From contig NZ_CALPCS010000006.1 of the NCBI RefSeq assembly GCF_943193065.1, positions 44,157 through 108,156 on the forward strand: a stretch of 64,000 nt of DNA, written 5' to 3'. Below are positions 9,344 to 18,691 of the stretch, piece after piece. Below the pieces are notes generated by a model that saw only the letters and a list, made by a program, of their open reading frames with translations, ran no database searches and was not told where the DNA came from. Positions within the stretch are counted from its first letter, which is position 1. Each line of letters begins with the position of its first letter. A program made the translations under genes and the position numbers. The stretch is from Veillonella agrestimuris (lineage in GTDB: Bacteria; Bacillota; Negativicutes; Veillonellales; Veillonellaceae).

Positions 9344-9583
9344 ATGTACGTACATATTGGAGAAAATGTAAGTATACCTATTGCTGCCATTATTACGATG
9401 GTACAAGTGGATAAAGATTTGAAGAGCCCCATTGCTCATTACGCTGGGGAAGTCCTCAACATGGTCCCTGCTAGTGATATTAAGACTTATATCATTACAG
9501 ATGATTATGTATATGGATCTGGTATATCCTTAAAAACATTAAACAAGCGGATTCATGAGTTTTATAGTATAATGAAAAGATAA
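9344..9583 (+). CDS. remB: RemB/YaaB-like DUF370 regulator
   Basis: 79-residue DUF370 protein, related to RemA/RemB, which in Bacillus control extracellular matrix genes. It begins MYVHIGENVSIP and has the family pattern VYGSGISLKTLNKR. An AAGAGGT ribosome site precedes the ATG. Its place between recF and gyrB is the same as yaaB in Bacillus subtilis, which supports orthology by position. DNA binding is inferred from the family. Confidence 0.8.
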   Translation: MYVHIGENVSIPIAAIITMVQVDKDLKSPIAHYAGEVLNMVPASDIKTYIITDDYVYGSGISLKTLNKRIHEFYSIMKR

Positions 9584-9628
9584 GTTTAATCATAAAATAT
9601 GTAATATCATATGTTTTACATAGTATGA

Positions 9629-11545
<1,917 letters not shown>

Positions 11546-11557
11546 TCAGAGGTGATT

Positions 11558-13096
11558 ATGGATAATCAACAACAATCAAATACAAGTAATCAATCACAAG
11601 GCAATCCTAGTGGACAAGAAAAACGAGATATATCCAGTGTAGAATATACATCAAATACAGATAAACATCTAAAACGGTCTCTCAAAGCTCGTCATATGAA
11701 TATGATTGCTTTAGGTGGCGCTATTGGTACTGGTCTTTTTGTAGCTGGCGGTGAAGTAGTGAGTACTGCCGGTCCTGGTGGTGCTTTAGTAGCCTATGGT
11801 CTCATTGGACTTATGGTATATTTCTTAATGACATCTCTCGGTGAGATGGCTACATATTTACCTATACCTGGTTCTTTTGGTACCTATGCGAAACGTTATG
11901 TAGATCCTGCTTTTGGTTTTGCCTTAGGTTGGAATTACTGGTTTAACTGGGCCATCACATTGGCTGCAGAGGTCCTTGCAGGGGCACTTATTATGAAATA
12001 TTGGTTCCCTGACGTGCCTGCTATCGTCTGGTCCGCTCTATTTTTGCTCATCCTCTTTGGACTCAATTACATGTCCACCCGTTCCTTTGGTGAAAGCGAA
12101 TATATTTTCTCATCCATCAAAGTTATTACGGTGTTCGTCTTCTTATTCTGTGGCTCTATGCTCATTTTTGGTATTGGTGGAACGTCTCCAGGATTTGAAA
12201 ACTGGACTGTTGGAGAAGCGCCATTTGTCGGTGGATGGGGTTCTATTCTAGCTATTTTTATGGTAGCTGGTTTCTCCTTCCAAGGAACAGAGCTTATTGG
12301 TGTTGCTGCAGGTGAAGCAGAAGAGCCTGAGAAAAACGTGCCAAAAGCAATTAATTCTATTTTCTGGCGCATTTTGCTCTTCTATATTGGGGCTTTCACA
12401 GTGATTGGTTTCCTCATTCCTTACACGGATCCAAATCTATTAAATTCGAGCATTGAAAATGTGTCCATCAGTCCATTTACGCTTGTTTTTGATCGCTTTG
12501 GATTTGCTTTTGCAGCGAGTTTTATTAATGCCATTATTTTGACGGCTGTATTGAGTGCAGGGAATTCTGGTCTTTATTCTTCGACGCGTATGCTCTATGC
12601 ACTGGCGAAAGAAGGACAGGCGCCACAAATTTTTGGTAAGTTGAACAAAAAAGGCGTGCCTGTGCCAGCCCTTATTATGACCACGGCTATTGGTTTATTT
12701 GCTTTCTTAACAAGCTTCATTGGTGAAGGTACGGCATATAGTTGGATTGTTAATATTTCTGGTATGTCTGGATTTATTGCATGGGTAGGTATTGCTATCT
12801 CGCATTACCGTTTCCGCCGTGCTTTTAAAGCACAAGGTAGAGACCTTAGCGAATTGCCGTTTAAAGCTTCCTTGTTCCCATTTGGTCCAATTATGGCCTT
12901 AATTCTCTGTATCTTTATCATTGCTGGTCAAAACTACTCTGCCTTCATGGGTGAAACCATTGACTGGTACGGCGTATCTGTTGCGTATATTGGTTTACCA
13001 GTGTTCTTTGCAGTGTACTTAGGTTATAAATACACGAAGAAAACAAAACTAGTGCCGCTGAAAGAAGTAAATTTGGATCGCGATTTTGATCGATAG
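11558..13096 (+). CDS. lysP: LysP-like amino-acid permease (APC family)
   Basis: 512-residue inner-membrane transporter with about 12 hydrophobic segments. The first helices closely follow the lysine-specific permease pattern (LKARHMNMIALGGAIGTGLF, then SLGEMATYLP and FALGWNYWFNW). The N-terminal 45 residues are polar and rich in Gln/Asn. The start at 11558 has AGAGGTGA just upstream; a GTG 6 bases earlier lies inside that site. It starts 12 bases after gyrB and may share its transcript. Lysine as substrate is inferred from similarity only. Confidence 0.8.
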   Translation: MDNQQQSNTSNQSQGNPSGQEKRDISSVEYTSNTDKHLKRSLKARHMNMIALGGAIGTGLFVAGGEVVSTAGPGGALVAYGLIGLMVYFLMTSLGEMATYLPIPGSFGTYAKRYVDPAFGFALGWNYWFNWAITLAAEVLAGALIMKYWFPDVPAIVWSALFLLILFGLNYMSTRSFGESEYIFSSIKVITVFVFLFCGSMLIFGIGGTSPGFENWTVGEAPFVGGWGSILAIFMVAGFSFQGTELIGVAAGEAEEPEKNVPKAINSIFWRILLFYIGAFTVIGFLIPYTDPNLLNSSIENVSISPFTLVFDRFGFAFAASFINAIILTAVLSAGNSGLYSSTRMLYALAKEGQAPQIFGKLNKKGVPVPALIMTTAIGLFAFLTSFIGEGTAYSWIVNISGMSGFIAWVGIAISHYRFRRAFKAQGRDLSELPFKASLFPFGPIMALILCIFIIAGQNYSAFMGETIDWYGVSVAYIGLPVFFAVYLGYKYTKKTKLVPLKEVNLDRDFDR

Positions 13097-13182
13097 ATAT
13101 AGATCATCTAGTATAGATACTATATTATTTTTATAGATAGTAAGTGATACCTAGATATGTAAAATAATCAATTATATATGCA

Positions 13183-13266
13183 AAAAAGAGCCCTTTATGA
13201 ACCGACCTCCTTAATGTTAGATTTTTGGTCTAACTTTTTGGGGTCACATCATTAGGGGCTCTTTTT
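13183..13266 (+). terminator. Large terminator hairpin with IS-end-like loop
   Basis: An 11-bp stem (13183-13193 with 13256-13266, AAAAAGAGCCC and its complement) ends in a T tract and closes the lysP transcript. The long loop holds a second hairpin, GTTAGA...TCTAAC, embedded in sequence whose minus strand reads TGATGTGACCCCAAAAAG and includes an AAGGAGG. That resembles the terminal sequence of IS3-group insertion sequences, so the loop may be a solo IS end. The termination role is fairly secure; the IS origin is a guess. Confidence 0.65.
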
Positions 13267-13270
13267 ATGT

Positions 13271-13276
13271 TATACT
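13271..13276 (+). promoter_or_regulatory. Extended -10 promoter of holin-like toxin 1
   Basis: TGTTATACT at 13268-13276 is an extended -10 element immediately after the upstream terminator. Transcription would start near 13283, almost at the 5' arm (13287-13295) of a long-range inverted repeat around the toxin gene. Confidence 0.55.
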
Positions 13277-13335
13277 TTAACTAGGTAGTTAAGCATGCTT
13301 GGCTCGTCAATCTGTAACAGATTGGCGGTGATGTA

Positions 13336-13419
13336 ATGAATATATACAAAGTTTTAACCTTAATGATTAGCTTTGGTATACTCGTTGCCACGATAATCAT
13401 GGCTGCTAAATGTTATTAG
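13336..13419 (+). CDS. Holin-like type I toxin peptide, module 1
   Basis: 27-residue peptide starting MNIYKVLTLMISFGIL and continuing as one hydrophobic helix, like small holin-like toxins (TxpA/BsrG-type, Hol_Tox). GGCGGTGATG precedes the ATG at 13336. The mRNA ends could pair: 13287-13295 (AGTTAAGCA) with 13505-13513, and 13302-13308 (GCTCGTC) with 13486-13492, as in type I toxin mRNAs that block their own ribosome site. A second module with the same plan is at 21.9-22.2 kb. The toxin role is inferred from this architecture and the peptide pattern. Confidence 0.7.
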   Translation: MNIYKVLTLMISFGILVATIIMAAKCY

Positions 13420-13426
13420 TAGCATG

Positions 13427-13521
13427 AAAAAAAGCTAAGTGAAATGAATCACTCAGCCGTTTCTCAAATCTTATTTGTATTACGAGACGAGCTGAGCGGT
13501 CCAATGCTTAACTATCTCTTT
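13427..13521 (-). ncRNA. Antisense antitoxin RNA, module 1
   Basis: Predicted RNA of about 95 nt on the minus strand, overlapping the 3' part of the toxin 1 mRNA. It has an extended -10 (TGCTATAAT; TATAAT is the complement of 13528-13533). It also has a clear terminator: the minus-strand stem GCTGAGTGA...TCACTTAGC (13434-13457) followed by seven T (13427-13433). The same promoter-terminator arrangement recurs in module 2. It should be the RNA antitoxin of the RatA/SR4 type. Prediction from sequence only. Confidence 0.6.
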
Positions 13522-13614
13522 GTAATTATTATAGCACATATCGTCAAGGTATCCTATAGGGATGCCTTCGTTCAGATATCGTTTAGATATTTTTATTTAT
13601 ATAAGGAGATAAAC

Positions 13615-13932
13615 ATGATTATTACAACAACTATGCATATTGAAGGCCAACCAGTTAAAGAGTATAAAGGCATTGTATTTGGTGAAGTCGTGGAAGGCCG
13701 TAATTTTGTTAAAGATTTTATGTCTGGTATCCGTGATGTTGTAGGTGGCCGCAGTGGCAGTTATGAAAATTCGCTTATGAAATCTCGTGAAGCTGCATTA
13801 GAAGAAATGGCACAACGAGCAAAGGAAAAAGGTGCCAATGCTGTTATTGGTGTATCTATTCAATATGATACAGTAGGACCAGAAGGAGGCATGTTAATGG
13901 TGACTTGCAGTGGAACAGCTGTGGTCATTTAG
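13615..13932 (+). CDS. YbjQ/UPF0145 heavy-metal-binding-domain protein
   Basis: 105-residue cytoplasmic protein of the YbjQ family (pentameric fold, no established biochemical role). Family features are the strand TTTMHIEGQPVKEYKGIVFGEVVEG and the helix with SREAALEEMAQRAKEKGANAVIGV. The start at 13615 has AAGGAG upstream; the longer reading from 13444 would cross the antisense RNA promoter. It stands alone, followed by a large hairpin at 13983-14060. Confidence 0.85.
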   Translation: MIITTTMHIEGQPVKEYKGIVFGEVVEGRNFVKDFMSGIRDVVGGRSGSYENSLMKSREAALEEMAQRAKEKGANAVIGVSIQYDTVGPEGGMLMVTCSGTAVVI

Positions 13933-13982
13933 ATAGTAATTTGTTTTAGATAGATGTAACTCTTTGATAAAAATTTAAGCAT

Positions 13983-14060
13983 AAAATAAACCCCTAGGAA
14001 AGTGATTTTGACCTTGCCAAAGGCAGAATAGGTCTTGGAACTTTCCTAGGGGTTTATTTT
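13983..14060. terminator. Structured bidirectional hairpin element, copy 1
   Basis: A perfect 21-bp stem (13983-14003 with 14040-14060) encloses a conserved inner part containing TTGCCAAAGGCA. It lies between the convergent YbjQ gene and the efflux operon and has T tracts on both strands, so it should terminate both. A second copy at 22227-22305 keeps the inner sequence pattern and shows compensatory changes in the stem (AAACCCC/GGGGTTT versus ACACCCC/GGGGTGT). Confidence 0.7.
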
Positions 14061-14089
14061 TTTATATGATTTTATAAGTCTATTTATAT

Positions 14090-17000
14090 TTATTTAATTC
14101 TATAGTAACTAGCGTACATCACGGGCAACACAATAAGTGTTAATACTGTAGCCACCAGTAATCCACCGCTAAAAGCGATAGCTAGTGGACTCCAAAATAC
14201 GGATCCCATAAGCGGTATCATACCCATAATGGCTGCTGCAGCTGTTAACATAATCGGTCTAAAGCGCAATGTAGCAGAGTTAATAATGGCTTCTCGTGGT
14301 TCTTGTCCTTCGGCGCGATGAATTTCGATTTGATCCAATAAGATAATGGAATTTCGAATAATCATGCCCGATAAGGCGATAATACCGAGAATAGCCATGA
14401 AGCCGAGAGGTGTTCTCGTAATATTAAGAGCTAGAACGACTCCAATGAGGCCTAACGGAGCTGTGAAGAGAGCCATCAACATGAGCGGAATTTTCTTTAG
14501 TTGGAACATGAGGATGGTCATGATCACGAAGAGCATAATCGGCATAGGAACAAGCAATTTTTGTAACGCTACAGTACTACGTTCGGCAGAACCGTCTAGC
14601 TCAATAGTATAGCCTGTAGGTAATTGGCTTCGCATAGTTGATAATTTATTATAAATCTCTTTCGTTTTCGCATTGCCTAGTACGTTAGGCCCAACATTAG
14701 CACGAATACCGATAGTTGGCATCATATTGCGGTGCCAAATAATACCTTCTTCTTGCGTCATAGAAATGTTGGCAATTTGGCTTAAAGGCACGTACGAACC
14801 ATTACCCGTTTGGATTGGTAATGACGAAAGGGCCGATAAATTATGTCGTTCATTGTTCCCCAATCTGAAAGTGATAGGTATGGTTTGATTACCTTCATAA
14901 TATTCCCCTGATTTAGTGCCCGATAACAGGCTTTGTAACTGAAGGGACGCAGTGTAACTATCGATGCCTAGCAAGCGTGCTTTATCAGGATCGATATGTA
15001 CATTGGCGACTGGTTCTGTGTCAGGCCAGTCGAAAGCGATATTACTTAGCTCTGGATCTTGTTGCATCACTGCTTTTACATCATTAGCAATAGCTTTTAC
15101 TTGGGATGCATCTGGTCCAGATACGCGGAGCATAACTGGGTATTTAGATGGTGGACCTAGTTGGAGAAATTGTACGTTAATGAGAGCCGATGGGAAAGTA
15201 TCGTTCAAGTAAGCTTGCAATTGGTTATATAAGGCTGTGCGGTCTTCTAAGGATTTGGTTACAATCACATATTGCAAGAAATTGGCCCGTTCTAATTCTG
15301 GTTCCAGATTTAGAATAAACCGTGGCGAGCCTTGTCCTACATAGGAAGTGAAGGTCTCGATAGATTTGTTCCCTTGTAAATAGTCATTCAATATTTTCCC
15401 TTGTGCCGCCGTATAGTCGATGGACGAGCTTTGTGGGAATTGCATAGATACAATAATTTCATTCCTTGTGGAGGATGGGAAGAATTCTTGTTTGATTAGT
15501 GGAAATGATAATAGGGAGAGTATGAAAGCTCCTATAGTGATGATTAGTACCGATTTATGGTGACTGAGAGACCAATGAAGGATGCTTTCAAAACGGTTAT
15601 AAAAAGTGGCGGTTACATTGTGAATAAAACGATCTTTCTTAGTCCATTCTGATTCTGGTTTAGGTTCTTTCGTTTCAATGATTTGATAGCCTAGAACAGG
15701 GCTGACGAGGACTGAAGCGAACCAAGAAAGAATGAGGGCCATAAATACGACGATGGACAGGGATTTTGTAAATTCTGCTACCATGCCGTCCGCCAAGGCA
15801 AGAGGTAAGAAACCAGCGCATGTAATGAGTGTACCAGACAACATTGGAAAGGCTGTTGATTGATAAGCAAAGGTAGCTGCACGCCAGTGATTATAGCCTT
15901 CTTCTAACTTTAAACTCATCATTTCTACGACGATAATGGCATCGTCTACGAGAAGGCCTAGGGAAATGATAAGGGCCCCGAGGCTCACCTTATGGAGGTA
16001 TATGCCATTTTCGTACATTAATACAAACGTTGTGGCCACCACTACAGGAATGGTTAAAGCTACAACGATGCCAGAGCGGATGCCAAGGGATGCAAAACTT
16101 ACGATGAGAACGATGGCAATAGCTTCAAATAAGGATTGAGAGAAATCACCGATGGATTCATCTACGATTTTCGGTTGATTTGATACTTGATCTAAGGATA
16201 AACCAGCCGGAATCATAGGACGAATGGTATTCAATTTCGCTTCGATAGCTTTGCCAAATTCGATATTGTTAGCTCCTGCATCCATGGAAATGGCAATGCC
16301 AATAGCAGGGGTGCCTTCGTAGTAAAATTGAGGACTCGATGGATCTACATAGGTTAAGGTTACATCGGCAATATCGCCAAGTCGTATAGTTTGATTATTG
16401 ATGCGCAATGGCATTTGTTTTACTGCATCTACACTGTCAAAGATACCGTTTACCCGAATATACACATTATTTGTGTCCGTATTAATCATACCAGCCGGTA
16501 CCATAGCACTTTGTTGACGCAGCGCTGTCAATATATCTTGGGAACTTACTTGATAAGATGCTAATTTATCTTTATTAATCGTTACATCTAGGGATTTTTG
16601 TTGTACCCCAATGAGGCTGATTTTCTTAACATTTGGCACAGATAACAGCTGACGCTTTACGTCTTCTGCGTATTGTCGTTTCTCTTCGTAACTAAATTCA
16701 TCGCCTGAAATAGCGTAAATAATGCCATATACGTCGTCGAAGCGATCATTAATAATCGGTCCTTGTACGCCAGATGGCAAATGTCGCCATTCGTCGTTGA
16801 TCATGTTGCGCGCTTCTTCCCAAGAAGGACGAATGCGTTCCGATGGAATGTCTTCTTTCAAATTGATATAAATGACAGTTTTATTACCGTCTGTAAAGGA
16901 TTTTGTATAATCTAATCCAGGCAAATCGCGCAGTTTTTCTTCTAATTTGTCTGTCACTTGTTCAGACATTTCTTCTGGTGAAGCACCAGGCCAAGAGACG

Positions 17001-17152
17001 CCTACCACCATAGTACGCATGGTGAAATCAGGATCTTCCATACGGCCTATATTCGCATACGAAAAAATACCGAATGTCATCAACACAGCGATGAAATAGT
17101 AAATAATAGATTTATGACGAAGTGCCCAATCGGCTAAGTTGAAATTCTTCAT
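14090..17152 (-). CDS. RND-family efflux transporter (inner-membrane pump)
   Basis: 1020-residue proton-driven pump of the AcrB/HAE1 superfamily. It has the usual order of one N-terminal helix, a large periplasmic loop, a helix bundle, a second loop and a second bundle. The transport motif LGLLVDDAIIVVEMM (helix 4 aspartates, about residue 405) and the repeat motif ALSGMIIRNSIILLDQIE near the C-terminus are visible. Its gene overlaps the adaptor gene by 4 bases, so the two are translated together. No outer-membrane TolC gene is in this locus. The substrate is unknown. Confidence 0.92.
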   Translation of the reverse strand: MKNFNLADWALRHKSIIYYFIAVLMTFGIFSYANIGRMEDPDFTMRTMVVGVSWPGASPEEMSEQVTDKLEEKLRDLPGLDYTKSFTDGNKTVIYINLKEDIPSERIRPSWEEARNMINDEWRHLPSGVQGPIINDRFDDVYGIIYAISGDEFSYEEKRQYAEDVKRQLLSVPNVKKISLIGVQQKSLDVTINKDKLASYQVSSQDILTALRQQSAMVPAGMINTDTNNVYIRVNGIFDSVDAVKQMPLRINNQTIRLGDIADVTLTYVDPSSPQFYYEGTPAIGIAISMDAGANNIEFGKAIEAKLNTIRPMIPAGLSLDQVSNQPKIVDESIGDFSQSLFEAIAIVLIVSFASLGIRSGIVVALTIPVVVATTFVLMYENGIYLHKVSLGALIISLGLLVDDAIIVVEMMSLKLEEGYNHWRAATFAYQSTAFPMLSGTLITCAGFLPLALADGMVAEFTKSLSIVVFMALILSWFASVLVSPVLGYQIIETKEPKPESEWTKKDRFIHNVTATFYNRFESILHWSLSHHKSVLIITIGAFILSLLSFPLIKQEFFPSSTRNEIIVSMQFPQSSSIDYTAAQGKILNDYLQGNKSIETFTSYVGQGSPRFILNLEPELERANFLQYVIVTKSLEDRTALYNQLQAYLNDTFPSALINVQFLQLGPPSKYPVMLRVSGPDASQVKAIANDVKAVMQQDPELSNIAFDWPDTEPVANVHIDPDKARLLGIDSYTASLQLQSLLSGTKSGEYYEGNQTIPITFRLGNNERHNLSALSSLPIQTGNGSYVPLSQIANISMTQEEGIIWHRNMMPTIGIRANVGPNVLGNAKTKEIYNKLSTMRSQLPTGYTIELDGSAERSTVALQKLLVPMPIMLFVIMTILMFQLKKIPLMLMALFTAPLGLIGVVLALNITRTPLGFMAILGIIALSGMIIRNSIILLDQIEIHRAEGQEPREAIINSATLRFRPIMLTAAAAIMGMIPLMGSVFWSPLAIAFSGGLLVATVLTLIVLPVMYASYYRIK

Positions 17153-18243
17153 TGTTTAACCGCCGTCCCTTCTTGTAATTGCTGCGTTCCCGCTGTAATG
17201 ACAATGTCTCCTTGTGAAAGTCCACTAGTAACGACAATAGAATTATCTCCAAAATCGCCAGTTTGAATAGGTGTTACATGAGCTTTACCATCTTTGATGA
17301 TATACACAGCAGGATTACCAGTGTTGTCTTTGATAAGCGCTGTGAGTGGTATGGATATGGTTTGTGATGATGGGTGTTTAAGAATGACATTCGTAGTCAT
17401 ACCTAATTGCACCGATGGCGGTGGATTGAGCAAAGAAATTTTTACCGTATAGGTACGGGCTACAGGATCTGGAACAGGTGAGATTTCTCGTACCACACCT
17501 TGTACACTCACATCGGGAAGTGCCCAAAATGTTACGGTTGCATCGGTACCAACTTGTACAGACGATAATTCTTGTTCTGGTAAGGCGATAACTGCTTCTG
17601 GTTCATTCCCAGCTGCTAAGGTACCTATGTTTTGGCCAGCTGCTACAACTTGGCCTACCTCTATATTGAAAGCTGTCATAATGCCGCTTTCAGGAGCTAC
17701 AAGGGTAGTATAGTTATTTTGATTGCTACTCAAATTCAGGCTCGCCTGTGCTTGTTGTAATTGAGCTTCAGCGGCACGCAATTGGTTTTCCATTTGATCT
17801 AATTGTAGTTTACTTATGGCTTGTTCTGCGTACAATTGTCGATATCTATTGGCATTGACTAAAGCTAATTCATACGCCGATTGTGCTGCTGATACAGCAC
17901 CCTCTGCATTAACCACTTGATTGATGGTATCTATATTGTTAATTTGAGCCAGTACTTGACCGGCTTCTACAGTGTCTCCCACAGTAACATATTTGTTGAT
18001 AATGCGGCCTCCCACTTGAAAGGCTAAATTCGTTTCTGTTCGATTGTGAACGGTGCCAGCATAATTAGCATTTGCTGTCGATGCTACATCGCCTACTGTT
18101 ATGGTACGAACCTTAATAGATATATCTTTGGTAGGCTCTTCTGAACCACAACCAGCTAATAGAGTAGTACTGAGGAATAGTAGAGGTAATAATAGGGCGT
18201 ATCCATACGATTTGTAACGACGGAATGTACAGGTAGTCAGCAT
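17149..18243 (-). CDS. RND efflux periplasmic adaptor lipoprotein
   Basis: 364-residue membrane-fusion (HlyD/AcrA-type) protein linking the RND pump to an outer-membrane channel. An N-terminal lipoprotein signal ends in LLAGC (cysteine about residue 32). Then come a lipoyl half-domain, a long alpha-hairpin (about 105-165, rich in Ala/Gln/Leu), the second lipoyl half and beta-barrel/MP domains. AAGGAG lies upstream of the ATG at 18243. It is the first gene of the operon. Confidence 0.9.
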   Translation of the reverse strand: MLTTCTFRRYKSYGYALLLPLLFLSTTLLAGCGSEEPTKDISIKVRTITVGDVASTANANYAGTVHNRTETNLAFQVGGRIINKYVTVGDTVEAGQVLAQINNIDTINQVVNAEGAVSAAQSAYELALVNANRYRQLYAEQAISKLQLDQMENQLRAAEAQLQQAQASLNLSSNQNNYTTLVAPESGIMTAFNIEVGQVVAAGQNIGTLAAGNEPEAVIALPEQELSSVQVGTDATVTFWALPDVSVQGVVREISPVPDPVARTYTVKISLLNPPPSVQLGMTTNVILKHPSSQTISIPLTALIKDNTGNPAVYIIKDGKAHVTPIQTGDFGDNSIVVTSGLSQGDIVITAGTQQLQEGTAVKQ

Positions 18244-18691
18244 AGGGTATTCTCTCCTTTAAATATGTATTTTTATATATGATATATAGGTAGTAGTTAC
18301 ATGCAGTTAATTATTGAGATAGACCTGCATAGCAGTACATATCTTTTATACAATTAAATATACTACAGTAGATTTAAAATAGCTACTCATAAATGATTGA
18401 ATGTATAGAATACATTACTGAAATAGTAAATTAAATACATATATTACATATGTATATAAGTAAGTGTTATTTTAAATGCATTTAAATGTAAATTAAATAT
18501 TATAAAAAAAAAAAGAAAATAATATGAGTTTTTTAAAAAGTATGGTACAATAATACACATATGAAAAGTATACATTTCAAGTGCACTTAAATCATATGTT
18601 AATAGCATATAAAAGGATATATAGCATATATAAAATGTATATAATTATTTTAGAATGTAGTGTGTTAAAAAGGTTAGGAAGGAACTGAATA
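18244..18691. promoter_or_regulatory. Divergent intergenic region, efflux operon / autotransporter
   Basis: 448 bases of very AT-rich DNA without a gene, containing the divergent promoters. For the autotransporter, TGGTACAAT (18543-18551) is a plausible extended -10 and would leave a leader of about 130 bases. An 11-A tract (18504-18514) lies about 30 bases upstream of it. A 10-bp palindrome AAGTGCACTT (18579-18588) lies in the leader and may be an operator. AGGAAGGAA precedes the autotransporter ATG. I see no equally clear promoter for the efflux operon. Confidence 0.5.
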
